Shown here: positions 33,869 through 42,577 of the stretch, in pieces
How the letters are laid out: each line of letters opens with the position of its first letter
Numbering within the stretch: the first letter of the stretch is position 1
Program-made: the position numbers and the translations under genes
Notes under the pieces: generated by a model
What the model was told of the DNA's origin: nothing
Seen by the model: the letters and a program-made list of their open reading frames with translations, nothing else
Databases searched by the model: none
Origin: Siphonodentalium dalli
Lineage: Eukaryota > Mollusca > Scaphopoda > Gadilida > Siphonodentaliidae
NCBI GenBank assembly: GCA_032622095.1
Contig: CP136065.1
Coordinates: forward strand, 67,859,675-67,923,674
Direction of reading: 5' to 3'
DNA length: 64,000 nt

Positions 33869-34183
33869 TTTTGTCTTGAGTTTTTGTCAGCAAAAAATAT
33901 TGCGACTGGCTTCTTCGGAGTTGAAGTGTAAAGTGTATAATTACACAATTTTAACACCTGCTTTTATAGCAGTCACGATGAAAAATGCTATAAAAGCAAG
34001 TGTAAAATTGTGTAATTATACACTTTACACTTCAACTCCGAAGAAGCCAGTCGCAATATTTTTTGCTGACAAAAACTCAAGACAAAAATGTTTAAGAGAA
34101 TCAAAAGACCTGTTTCAGACGACTCCGCCAGCGAAGAAGATATTGTTAGAAAAAGACCAAGGCCTGCAGTTATTGAAGAGAGC
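33773..34183. repeat. ~200-bp-arm palindrome: shared promoter and N-terminal codons
   Basis: The left arm begins at 33773 and the right arm ends at 34183, centred near 33978. Outer parts are identical and include the first 32 codons of both divergent genes plus about 70 bp of leader. The innermost 30 bp differ slightly (AACACCTG against ACACTTG). TATAAAAG boxes lie at 33989-33996 (+) and 33961-33968 (-), each about 90-100 bp before its ATG, around a loop of about 14 bp. This is a mirror-image promoter. The exact identity suggests gene conversion between arms. Confidence 0.9.
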
Positions 34184-37100
34184 GAAATGGAAACTGATGA
34201 GGCAGAAAGTGAAGAGAGCGATATGGAAACTGATGAGGCAGAAAGTGAAGAGAGCGATATGGAAACTGATGAGGCAGAAAATGAAGAGAGCGATATGGAA
34301 ACTGATGGAGGCAAAAGTGAAGAAAGTTCTAGTGATGGTCAGATTGGACGCGGTCGAAGACAGAATAGAGAAATTGGTGGGAAGAGAAAGAGAAGTCTGG
34401 CTAGAGAGCGTGTTGTGTTCAATCCAACAAAATATTTCAAATTGGAGCTGAACTCGGAGAAATTTTCCAGAAAATTTAAATCAGCATCACGACAATTTGG
34501 TGTGAAATTCGAGAAATTTACAGATCCAATCGAAAACATTCCAGAGATATTTGAGAAGTTGACAGAAGAATTGAAACAGAAATGTTCAGCAAATGAGAAG
34601 ACAAGAATCAGAGTTACGATAAATCATCCAGGACTTGATATGAACATTTTCATTCCATTCACAAAAGCCAGTGAATTGAATGGTGAGACACTCATGGATA
34701 ATATTCAAAATGTGGTTCAATCAAATGCAGACTTTACAATTCATGACGGTGCACTCAATTTCGAAATCTTCGTTACAGATATTCCGGAAGGTGGTACACG
34801 ACACTCACTACATTATGGACCATTTGCAGACAAGAACAAGCTTACAAAAGTGAAAAGAAGTATTGTCCGGATTGAAAATGCTGATGATGTTATGTGTATG
34901 GCAAGATCTATTGTCGTCGGAATGTGTAAGGCAGATAGTGATGGATCTGCGTGCTGGTCAAAGAAATGGAAAAGAATAAGACAATCAATATACACAGCAC
35001 AAACAGATGCAGCAAAAAATCTACTCAACCGTGCTGGTATTCCACACGATACAGTTTGCAGTATCAATGAGTTCCACAAGATTCAAGAAATATTGTATCC
35101 AGAATATGTTGTGAAAATTCACAATGAATTTGCTGGCGCTGGATTTCTATTTGAACCTGCAGAAATGTGTTCGGAGAGCAAATGTGTACACATCTACTAC
35201 AACAACAATCACTTCGACACCATAACATCAATCAAAGGATTTCTAGGCACCAGCTACTACTGCGAATTCTGTGACATTGGATTCAAAAGTCGTGGCGATC
35301 ATCGATGCAGATTTGTTTGTGCATGCTGGTCATTGACACAGTGTAATTTCACAAATTTGGTGAAGTGTAGAACGTGTCGACGATCATTCAGAAGTAAATC
35401 TTGTTTCGACAACCATTTGAAGACGGAAGGAAAACAGAAAAGAAAAATATGTGATTTGGTTCAACTATGCAACATTTGTGATGAAGAATTTCTCATCAAT
35501 AAATCAAACAGACATATATGTGCGGGGTTGAAGAAATGCAAACATTGCAAAGAAATCGTTGAAGCAGATCACAGGTGCTACATTCCAAAATATGAATCAC
35601 CGGAAAAGAAACCTGCAAAGATTCCATATGTATTCTTTGACTTTGAATGCAGACAAGACACAGGTGTTCATATTCCAAACTTCTGTGTTGCACATACCGC
35701 TTGTGGAGATTGCATGTGCAAACCAATCGAAGAAAAATGTGAAACATGCGGACCGGATTCCAGAGAATTTGTATTCAAGGGTGACAACGTTTTAACAGAC
35801 TTCACAAACTGGTTATTCCATCAAGATCACAAAGGATGTGTTGCAATAGCACATAATGCTCAGGGATACGATGCACAGTTTCTACTTCAAGCACTCATAC
35901 AAAGTGGAATTCATAAACCAGAACTGATCATGAATGGAAACAAAATTCTCAGTTTAAAATGCAACAGCGTGAAAGTTATTGATTCTCTGAGTTTTCTGAT
36001 GATGCCGCTTTCAAAATTTCCACAAACTTTTCAGCTGAATGAGATGGCAAAAGGACACTTTCCACATTGGGCGAATTCACCAAAGTTTCAAAATTACATT
36101 GGACCTTACTTGGCTTGTGATTACTACAAACCAGATATGATGAGCGTGGAAAATCGAGAGAAATTCTTTGAATGGTACAATGAGAAAATAGAAAATTATG
36201 CGATATTCAACTTCCAAGAAGAGATAGAGAAGTACTGCAAATCAGACGTGGATATTCTTCGCCGTGGATGTGGAAAATTCAGGAAATACATATTGGAAAC
36301 AGAACAGATTGACCCGTTCATTGAGTCAATAACATTGGCACAAGTTTGCAATTTGGCATGGAGGAAGAATTCAATGCCAGAGAAAACAATTGGAATCATT
36401 CCAGATGGTGGATACCCATGTGCTAAAAACTATTCCATGAAAGCGATACGTTGGCTTCAACATATATCATTGTCACGTATGATAACAATCAAGCATGCTT
36501 TGAATGGAGGAGAAATCAAGATTGGTGGACACTACGTCGATGGATATGAGGAAGCCACAAGAACAGTTTTTGAGATGAATGGATGTCTGTTTCATGGATG
36601 TCCAAAATGTTACAACAACAGACAATACAAGAATCCCTATACGATGCTCACCATGGAAGAATTATATACAAGAACCCAACAGAAGAAAGATGAACTGGAA
36701 AGTCTTGGTTACAGAGTTGAATCAATTTGGGAGCATCAGATCGACGAAAGAATGAAATCGGATGTGAAATTCAAACAACAAATGGAATCTTTCTACAAAC
36801 ATCGAGACCCCATTTTGCCAAGAGAAGCATTGTTTGGTGGACGTACAAATGCCATCAAATTGTACGAGGAAATTGATCAAGATTCCACAAAAGAAATCAA
36901 GTTCATCGATGTGTGTTCGTTGTATCCATTTTGCAACAAATATAAATTCTACCCTGTTGGACATCCAGAAATTTTGAGCCAAGAGCAGATCGATCAAGAA
37001 CACATTAGAGACTATGCGGGGCTTGTTAAATGTACAATTTTACCACCATCGAAATTGTATATTCCAGTTCTACCGATTCATTGTAACAAGAAAATGGTTT

Positions 37101-38161
37101 TTACTCTGTGCAACACTTGTGCCATCAATGAGAACGAGGCATGTAACCATTCAGAAGAAGATCGAGCTATAACCGGAGTGTGGACCACGCCAGAATTATT
37201 CAAAGCAATGGATGTTGGCTACAAAATACTTGATGTGTACCAAATTTGGCATTGGACAGATTGGACAGATGAAATATACAAATCCTATATCGATAAACAT
37301 CTAAAGATCAAACAGGAATGTAGTGGTTATCCATTTGGTGTTGAGACAGAAGAACAGAAACAAAAGTTTGTACAGGATTATTATGCAGCTGAGGGTATAA
37401 AATTGGAGAACATCGAGAAGAATCCAGGAAAACGTCAAATATCTAAAATTATGATTAATTGTATATGGGGTAAGAATGCACAAAGAAATCTTATGTCAAA
37501 AACAGAGTATGTGGATAAACCATCACGTTATTTTGAATTGCTTACTAGTAACAATATAATTGTTCAAAATGTTACACTTCTTGATGGTGACAAATTCATT
37601 CTGGTAAATTATGTTGACATCTTAGATAATATTGAACCTCATCATTCAGCAAATGTTGTTGTTGCTTCTTTTGTTACAGCGTATGCAAGATTACAATTGT
37701 ATAAAGTTTTAGAAAAACTTGGAGATAGAGTGCTGTATTTTGATACAGACAGCTGTATGTATGTCAGTGATCCATCAAAGAAGAACATCAAAACTATCGA
37801 AGGAAGATTGGGGAAATGGAGCGACGAACATCCAGATGCAAAGATTGTCAAATTTGTTGGACTTGGGCCAAAGAACTACGGATATGAATACATCAAAGAT
37901 GGGGTAAGATACACCAAATGTAAGGTAAAAGGTATCACTCTTGATTACAGCACAAGTCAAAAAGTTAATTTTGAAACAATGGTACAATGTGTTAATGATC
38001 GTGAAAATTTCAAAACTGTTGTTGAGTATCCTTCCAGAATTAAAAGACAAAAGAACCATCAATTGATTAGTGAGTGTCAAACCAAAACTTTCAGATCGGT
38101 GTACACAAAACGAAAACTCGTCAATGGTATTCATACATACCCATACGGATGGAGATGTTGA
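34088..38161 (+). CDS. polB: Protein-primed type B DNA polymerase (Polinton PolB)
   Basis: 1357 residues. In order: the shared 32-residue leader; four acidic repeats with core METDEAESEESD (about 33-85); a Polinton-type N-terminal domain; a Cys/His-rich cluster at about 390-500 (CEFCDIGF, CRTCRRSF, CNICDEEF, CKHCKEIV); then a 3'-5' exonuclease with Exo I FFDFEC (about 517), Exo II AHNAQGYDAQFLL (about 587) and Exo III YCKSDVDIL (about 716). An insert contains NGCLFHGCPKC (about 827). Polymerase motif A is DVCSLYP (about 940), motif B ISKIMINCIWGK (about 1120) and motif C YFDTDSC (about 1218), followed by KVKG. DFE and DTDS are intact, so both activities are plausible. It replicates the linear element from protein-primed ends by homology with known PolBs. 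Confidence 0.96.
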   Translation: MFKRIKRPVSDDSASEEDIVRKRPRPAVIEESEMETDEAESEESDMETDEAESEESDMETDEAENEESDMETDGGKSEESSSDGQIGRGRRQNREIGGKRKRSLARERVVFNPTKYFKLELNSEKFSRKFKSASRQFGVKFEKFTDPIENIPEIFEKLTEELKQKCSANEKTRIRVTINHPGLDMNIFIPFTKASELNGETLMDNIQNVVQSNADFTIHDGALNFEIFVTDIPEGGTRHSLHYGPFADKNKLTKVKRSIVRIENADDVMCMARSIVVGMCKADSDGSACWSKKWKRIRQSIYTAQTDAAKNLLNRAGIPHDTVCSINEFHKIQEILYPEYVVKIHNEFAGAGFLFEPAEMCSESKCVHIYYNNNHFDTITSIKGFLGTSYYCEFCDIGFKSRGDHRCRFVCACWSLTQCNFTNLVKCRTCRRSFRSKSCFDNHLKTEGKQKRKICDLVQLCNICDEEFLINKSNRHICAGLKKCKHCKEIVEADHRCYIPKYESPEKKPAKIPYVFFDFECRQDTGVHIPNFCVAHTACGDCMCKPIEEKCETCGPDSREFVFKGDNVLTDFTNWLFHQDHKGCVAIAHNAQGYDAQFLLQALIQSGIHKPELIMNGNKILSLKCNSVKVIDSLSFLMMPLSKFPQTFQLNEMAKGHFPHWANSPKFQNYIGPYLACDYYKPDMMSVENREKFFEWYNEKIENYAIFNFQEEIEKYCKSDVDILRRGCGKFRKYILETEQIDPFIESITLAQVCNLAWRKNSMPEKTIGIIPDGGYPCAKNYSMKAIRWLQHISLSRMITIKHALNGGEIKIGGHYVDGYEEATRTVFEMNGCLFHGCPKCYNNRQYKNPYTMLTMEELYTRTQQKKDELESLGYRVESIWEHQIDERMKSDVKFKQQMESFYKHRDPILPREALFGGRTNAIKLYEEIDQDSTKEIKFIDVCSLYPFCNKYKFYPVGHPEILSQEQIDQEHIRDYAGLVKCTILPPSKLYIPVLPIHCNKKMVFTLCNTCAINENEACNHSEEDRAITGVWTTPELFKAMDVGYKILDVYQIWHWTDWTDEIYKSYIDKHLKIKQECSGYPFGVETEEQKQKFVQDYYAAEGIKLENIEKNPGKRQISKIMINCIWGKNAQRNLMSKTEYVDKPSRYFELLTSNNIIVQNVTLLDGDKFILVNYVDILDNIEPHHSANVVVASFVTAYARLQLYKVLEKLGDRVLYFDTDSCMYVSDPSKKNIKTIEGRLGKWSDEHPDAKIVKFVGLGPKNYGYEYIKDGVRYTKCKVKGITLDYSTSQKVNFETMVQCVNDRENFKTVVEYPSRIKRQKNHQLISECQTKTFRSVYTKRKLVNGIHTYPYGWRC

Positions 38162-38177
38162 GTCATTTCATGTCAAG

Positions 38178-38774
38178 ATGTTGGCAGGAGTAGTACCTCC
38201 AGAAATTGCTGAGAAGATTTATGGATATTTGGTGGCACAGTCAACGCTTATTCCAGAGATAAAGAAGGAATTACAAGAAGTCTGGTTTGAAAGAGAAAAG
38301 AAAGCAATACTACGATGCTGTGATGTCGGCGAATGTTTACAGAGATTGGCCTATCTTGAGTCAAGTATATCTTCTCATTTCTCTCAAAAATATATTGAAT
38401 CATTTATTAAATTCAAAACATTTTTTCTCATTGAAAAAATATCTGATTTTTGGACATTTGGTGCTGATCAACACCATTTAGATATAGATTTAGGAACTTT
38501 TGATGAACATGACTATATTCATTATACAAAGTATGATGATCATTTACCTCTTGATGGGGGAACTTTTGAATCAGTTCCTAGGATCTATGGGTATTTGTTA
38601 ACAAAAAAAATGTCAACATATGCAAAAATTAAAAACATTTTGGGGGATGATTTTTTTATTTACAGAACAAAGCACAGAAGAATAGAAGACTATGATGATT
38701 GGATTATTGAAATGTATGGAAATATTTACAGCTTTGGAGATTTCGGTTTAAAAACTAAATTCACACGTCGTTAA
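38178..38774 (+). CDS. 198-aa unidentified Polinton protein
   Basis: I start it at the ATG at 38178 (MLAGVVPPEIAEKIYGYLVA), 16 nt after the PolB stop. An in-frame ATG at 38124 would overlap PolB by 38 bp and is the alternative. The first 20 residues look like a short helical box (PPEIAEKIYGYL) loosely reminiscent of an F-box-like degron-adaptor helix, but this is too weak to assign. The rest is rich in aromatic and acidic residues. It lies between PolB and the ATPase and is read in the same direction. No family recognised. Confidence 0.65.
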   Translation: MLAGVVPPEIAEKIYGYLVAQSTLIPEIKKELQEVWFEREKKAILRCCDVGECLQRLAYLESSISSHFSQKYIESFIKFKTFFLIEKISDFWTFGADQHHLDIDLGTFDEHDYIHYTKYDDHLPLDGGTFESVPRIYGYLLTKKMSTYAKIKNILGDDFFIYRTKHRRIEDYDDWIIEMYGNIYSFGDFGLKTKFTRR

Positions 38775-38807
38775 GTTCACTCTCTGATTAGACATCAAAG
38801 TGACAAC

Positions 38808-39458
38808 ATGGAAGAATCTTTACTTTTCCAACATCCGTGTAATTTCTTTATCAGCGGACCTAGTGGATCAGGTAAAACAGAATTTGTTAAAAAAGTTATT
38901 GAATTTAAACACGATTTATTCCAAACACCACCAAAGAAAATAGTTTGGTGTTACAAAGAATGGCAAGACACATACAATCGTATAAAAGAAATTGATAACG
39001 TTAAGTTTATCGATGGTATTCCAGACGATGATGAGGAAATTGTATCAGATAAATCATTTCCTCATCTTGTTGTTTTCGATGACATGATGGGGGAACAAGA
39101 TGAAGACAAAATAATGCTTTGGTTTACTAGAAAAGGTCATCATCGAAATGCTTCAATAATTTACATTACTCAAAACATGTTCCAAAAATCAAAAAGTAGC
39201 AGAACTATAAGTTTGAATGCACACTACATGGTTTTATTTCAAAGCGTTCGAGATAAAAATCAAATAAAAGTTTTGGCTCATCAAATGCAAACCAATCATT
39301 TGAAACAAGCATACGAAGATGCAACTTCAATAAATCATGGATATATTTTAGTAGATTTTCATCCTAGAACAGAAAATTATTTGCGAATTAGAACTGATAT
39401 TTTCCATAAATGGTTGACAGCTAATGACCGAGGTCCTGTCATATATTCAAAAGTATAA
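38808..39458 (+). CDS. FtsK/HerA-type genome-packaging ATPase
   Basis: 216 residues. Walker A is SGPSGSGKTEF at about residues 16-26 and Walker B HLVVFDDMMG at about 85-94, followed by RKGHHRNASIIYITQNMFQK, which carries the sensor-like Thr-Gln of A32-type packaging ATPases. The length fits the compact Polinton ATPase. It is expected to pump the linear genome into the capsid built from the 43808 and 42574 proteins. Confidence 0.93.
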   Translation: MEESLLFQHPCNFFISGPSGSGKTEFVKKVIEFKHDLFQTPPKKIVWCYKEWQDTYNRIKEIDNVKFIDGIPDDDEEIVSDKSFPHLVVFDDMMGEQDEDKIMLWFTRKGHHRNASIIYITQNMFQKSKSSRTISLNAHYMVLFQSVRDKNQIKVLAHQMQTNHLKQAYEDATSINHGYILVDFHPRTENYLRIRTDIFHKWLTANDRGPVIYSKV

Positions 39459-39492
39459 ATTCAGTTGTTGTTATTTTTTTCATTTTAGAACC

Positions 39493-40080
39493 ATGTCGTC
39501 CACCGAGATGTTTAGTCGTGATGAACTGTCACAAATTATAAATTTCTTCACTTTTGCAGCTGAATTATTTCTTGAAAATGATTGGAAATTACCATCACAG
39601 ACAAAAAAGTTTTTTCAGAGAAATAAAAATGTTCTTAAAAAAATCTCTGATCGATCAACTGATATGGAAACAAAACGCAAATTAATTTTACAACGAGGTG
39701 GTAGTGGGTTTCTTGGAGGAGTTTTAATTAGAAGTCTTTTGAAAAATTCATTTGAACAAACTGGTAGACAATCTAAAAGTAAATCAAAGGTTTCTCCAAA
39801 ACGTTCAAAGATTACTCGGAAGCAAACACAACAAAGAGGTAATCAAAAAGAATCTAAACGTAAAACAAAGCTTTCTCTAAATCATTCAAAGTTTACACCG
39901 ATGCAAACTCAACAAAATCAACATTCTAAATTTACACCTATACCTTCTCAGCAGAACCCTCAACATCAACCGTTACAAAAAAAACCAGTTATTGATCTTG
40001 AATTTTCAAAATTTATGCCGTTGTCTGATGCATCGAAATCTGCATTCGAAGCTTTAGAATGGTTCAATCCGAAAAGATAA
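39493..40080 (+). CDS. 195-aa basic Polinton protein with QRGG motif
   Basis: The ATG at 39493 (MSSTEMFSRDELSQI) is the first after the ATPase stop. An N-terminal helical domain is followed by LILQRGGSGFLGGVLIRSLL, a Gly-Gly motif leading into a hydrophobic segment. A Ser/Lys/Gln-rich tail follows with repeats of (H)SKFTP and TQQ, and the protein ends FEALEWFNPKR. Basic proteins with such a GG-hydrophobic element recur in Polintons and adenovirus-like elements and may be core or membrane-active virion proteins; the exact role is not known to me. QRGG could be a site for the adenain-like protease. Confidence 0.75.
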   Translation: MSSTEMFSRDELSQIINFFTFAAELFLENDWKLPSQTKKFFQRNKNVLKKISDRSTDMETKRKLILQRGGSGFLGGVLIRSLLKNSFEQTGRQSKSKSKVSPKRSKITRKQTQQRGNQKESKRKTKLSLNHSKFTPMQTQQNQHSKFTPIPSQQNPQHQPLQKKPVIDLEFSKFMPLSDASKSAFEALEWFNPKR

Positions 40081-40136
40081 AAGATGAAACATATAATTTT
40101 TCTGCTCATTTTGAGACAACTACTTAGACTGTGAAG

Positions 40137-40499
40137 ATGCCTTCAAAAACTAAGAGCCGGAAAGCACCGCTGATAAAAAAATATGGTGAGTTGATTGTTG
40201 CAATGAGTAAAGTTCCATCTGCATATAAAAAGAAAATGATCAAAGATGCTCCGAAACAAGTGATGGATTGCATTTCAGAATGTTGTCAAAATCTTTTAAA
40301 AGGTAATGTAAAACTGAATGAAGCTCAGAACCGCAAGTTACATTCGAAGCGTAAACATATCAGATATCTTGCAGACAAGAACAAACCTTTGCAACAAAAG
40401 AAGAAAATTTTGAATCAAAAAGGTGGCTTTTTACCATTATTATTTCTTGCTCCATTGATTAGCAAAACATTAGGTGCAGTTGTTAAAAATATTTTGTAA
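40137..40499 (+). CDS. 120-aa conserved Polinton basic protein with QKGG motif
   Basis: Starts MPSKTKSRKAPLIKKYGELI. It continues with a Cys-containing helical core (CISECCQNLLKGNVKLNEAQ), then KHIRYLADKNKPLQQKKKIL, and a hydrophobic C-terminus NQKGGFLPLLFLAPLISKTL. This arrangement, with a basic helical domain, a run of lysines, then (Q)xGGFL and a membrane-like segment, is one I recognise as common in Polintons of aquatic animals, though its function is not established. Like the preceding gene it places a Q-(R/K)-G-G motif immediately before a hydrophobic helix. Confidence 0.78.
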   Translation: MPSKTKSRKAPLIKKYGELIVAMSKVPSAYKKKMIKDAPKQVMDCISECCQNLLKGNVKLNEAQNRKLHSKRKHIRYLADKNKPLQQKKKILNQKGGFLPLLFLAPLISKTLGAVVKNIL

Positions 40500-40519
40500 A
40501 AACTAAATCTCAAATAAAT

Positions 40520-41227
40520 ATGAAGAAAATGGTTATTGTACCATTCAGAATGTTGGAAGATTTCAAACAATGGGAAATGTCAGAAATGAATAAACCTCAA
40601 TTACCTCCTGATCCTGCAATTTCAAATGTTTCAGATTCTTACAAAGAATTGAAATCAGTTTATGATAAAAATATTTCTGAATCAGAAAAGTCACAGTTAT
40701 TTGGAGAAAATTTGTACAAATTGAAAACTTCACAAAAATCTTTAAATTCAAAATTCAGATTACCTGAACAAAAGTTATCTGAAAACTTTGGGAAAATGAG
40801 TGACCATATATTGGAAAGTGTGCCATCTAAATTTCGTGGTAAAGCACAACAAATTTTATCATTGTTGTCAACTAATCCTAAACTTAGATGGGATGATCGT
40901 GGACAATTAATTTATGGAACAGAAACAGTTACTGGATCAAATATAATTGATTTGATAAACGATGTTGTTCGTCACCGAAAAGGTTTTAACCCAGTTGGTT
41001 ATGAAACATTCCTACGTGGATTGGGGGAACTTAATATACCACAAGATTATGTAGGTAACAGGGATCGATGGCTGTGGATGCAAAGACATTTAAAAGGTCA
41101 CACTGGTGATGAGTTTCATACACCTCATGCAACTCCTATCAGTGGCAAGTCAAGAAAACGTTCAGTTGATATTTTAACACCAGAAACCAGAAAAACTATT
41201 TTGAAAGGATGGTCCTCACTTACATAA
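40520..41227 (+). CDS. 235-aa conserved Polinton protein, function unknown
   Basis: Starts MKKMVIVPFRMLEDFKQWEM. The middle (HILESVPSKFRGKAQQILSL) forms helices. The C-terminal half has GSNIIDLINDVVRHRKGFNP, an FLRGLGELNIPQDYVGNRDR stretch and WLWMQRHLKG. The pattern 'IxDLINDxVRxRKxFNPxG...LNIPxxxxGNxxRW' is familiar from other Polintons and related elements, without known function. Its stop lies 19 bp inside the integrase frame (overlap 41209-41227). Confidence 0.75.
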   Translation: MKKMVIVPFRMLEDFKQWEMSEMNKPQLPPDPAISNVSDSYKELKSVYDKNISESEKSQLFGENLYKLKTSQKSLNSKFRLPEQKLSENFGKMSDHILESVPSKFRGKAQQILSLLSTNPKLRWDDRGQLIYGTETVTGSNIIDLINDVVRHRKGFNPVGYETFLRGLGELNIPQDYVGNRDRWLWMQRHLKGHTGDEFHTPHATPISGKSRKRSVDILTPETRKTILKGWSSLT

Positions 41228-42303
41228 AATTTGACAAACTTCTAACTGAAATTTACTACAATCCAAAAGAAGTTGGTGGTTTCAGTGGAGCAAATCAACT
41301 TTTTAAAAATGCAAAAGAAACAAATAACAAAATTAAACTTTCAGATGTTAAAAAATGGTTACAATGGCAAAAAACATATACTTTGCACAAACCAATTGTT
41401 CGGAAATTTCGCAGACGTAAAACTATTGTTGCAGGAATTGATATTCAGTGGCAAGCTGATCTGGCAGATTTGCAAACTTTGCAAAAGCACAATGACAATT
41501 ACAGATATTTACTTTGTGTTATTGATGTGTTCTCAAAATTTGCATGGGTTGAAAAAATTAAAGATAAAACTGGTAAAACTTTAGTTAAAACATTTCAGAA
41601 AATTCTAAAATCATCAAAACGAAAACCAGCTTCATTTCAATCTGACAAAGGTTCAGAATTCAAAAATAAATTATTTTTACAATTTTTGAAATCTAAGAAA
41701 ATTCATTTTTTCACAACAGAGAATCCAGAGACAAAAGCAAGTATAGTTGAACGTTTTCAACGGACATTGAAAACAAAGATGTGGAAATATTTTACACATA
41801 ATCAAACTTTGAAATACGTTGATGTTTTGCACGATTTTGTGAATTCTTACAACAAAAGTTTTCATAGAAGTATTAAGATGGCACCAGTTTTAGTAACTCG
41901 AGAAAATGAAATTGAAGTTTCCAGAAATCTTTATGGAAAGTTAAAAACGAAAAAAGATAAGATGTTGAAAGTTGGAGATTTTGTTAGAATAAATAAAACA
42001 AAGAGAACTTTTGATAAAGGATATCTTCCAAATTGGACAAAAGAAATTTTCAAAATTAGTAGAGTTTGTAAAAGTACACCATTAACTTACAAATTAGTAG
42101 ATTTAGATGGTGAAAACATCGCAGGATCATTTTATGGTAAAGAAATTCAACATATAAAAGATAATAAAGTTTACGAAATTGAATCAGTTGTTGGTAAACG
42201 TTCAAGAAAAGTTGCTGGTAAATCAGTTAGAGAAATTAAAGTTCATTGGGCTGGTTATCCTAAAAAATTTGACAGTTGGATACCTGCCACAAATTTGGTA
42301 TAA
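41209..42303 (+). CDS. int: Retroviral-type integrase with C-terminal chromodomain
   Basis: 364 residues. The N-terminal helical region (about 1-65) is followed by an rve (RNase H-fold) catalytic core with the DDE triad: WQADLADLQ (D near 82), SDKGSEF (D near 145) and ASIVERFQ (E near 180), the last pair about 34 residues apart. An SH3-like segment (KVGDFVRINK) is followed by a chromodomain from about 318 (YEIESVVGKR, IKVHWAGYPKKFDSWIPATN). Integrases of this class insert Polintons with 6-bp duplications. The chromodomain may tether it to methylated histones. The catalytic residues are all present. Confidence 0.95.
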   Translation: MVLTYIKFDKLLTEIYYNPKEVGGFSGANQLFKNAKETNNKIKLSDVKKWLQWQKTYTLHKPIVRKFRRRKTIVAGIDIQWQADLADLQTLQKHNDNYRYLLCVIDVFSKFAWVEKIKDKTGKTLVKTFQKILKSSKRKPASFQSDKGSEFKNKLFLQFLKSKKIHFFTTENPETKASIVERFQRTLKTKMWKYFTHNQTLKYVDVLHDFVNSYNKSFHRSIKMAPVLVTRENEIEVSRNLYGKLKTKKDKMLKVGDFVRINKTKRTFDKGYLPNWTKEIFKISRVCKSTPLTYKLVDLDGENIAGSFYGKEIQHIKDNKVYEIESVVGKRSRKVAGKSVREIKVHWAGYPKKFDSWIPATNLV

Positions 42304-42313
42304 AACTTTTAAC

Positions 42314-42577
42314 ATGTCTCAAAATGGTTCAGTTGGTCTCGATGCTCCATCACAATTTCAAATCTGTGGAGAAAAAATTGCAAAAAATCAAGTAACATAT
42401 TTTACACAAATTATTATAATTGTTGGTATAATCGCTACAGCAATTGTTCATTTAAGTTTACAAAGTGAAAATAACGAACTGTGGTTAATTTTACTCAGTA
42501 GTTCTTTGGGGTACATTTTACCAACACCGCGTTTGAAATATTTGAAAAATCAGTCGGCAGAAATTTTGAAAGTATGA
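42314..42577 (+). CDS. 87-aa small membrane protein
   Basis: Starts MSQNGSVGLDAPSQFQICGE at the first ATG after the integrase stop. One clear membrane segment (FTQIIIIVGIIATAIVHLSL) and a second weaker one (LWLILLSSSLGYILP) precede a basic C-terminus. The stop overlaps the next start (ATGA at 42574-42577), suggesting coupled translation or very compact packing. It may be a virion membrane or internal-lipid protein, as in other tailless dsDNA viruses; this is inference. Confidence 0.75.
   Translation: MSQNGSVGLDAPSQFQICGEKIAKNQVTYFTQIIIIVGIIATAIVHLSLQSENNELWLILLSSSLGYILPTPRLKYLKNQSAEILKV

Noticed and set aside
38070-38177. N-terminal extension of the 198-aa gene over the PolB 3' end
   Set aside because: The farthest start is GTG, not ATG, and it would overlap PolB by 92 bp. 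The sequence there is constrained as PolB in another frame.
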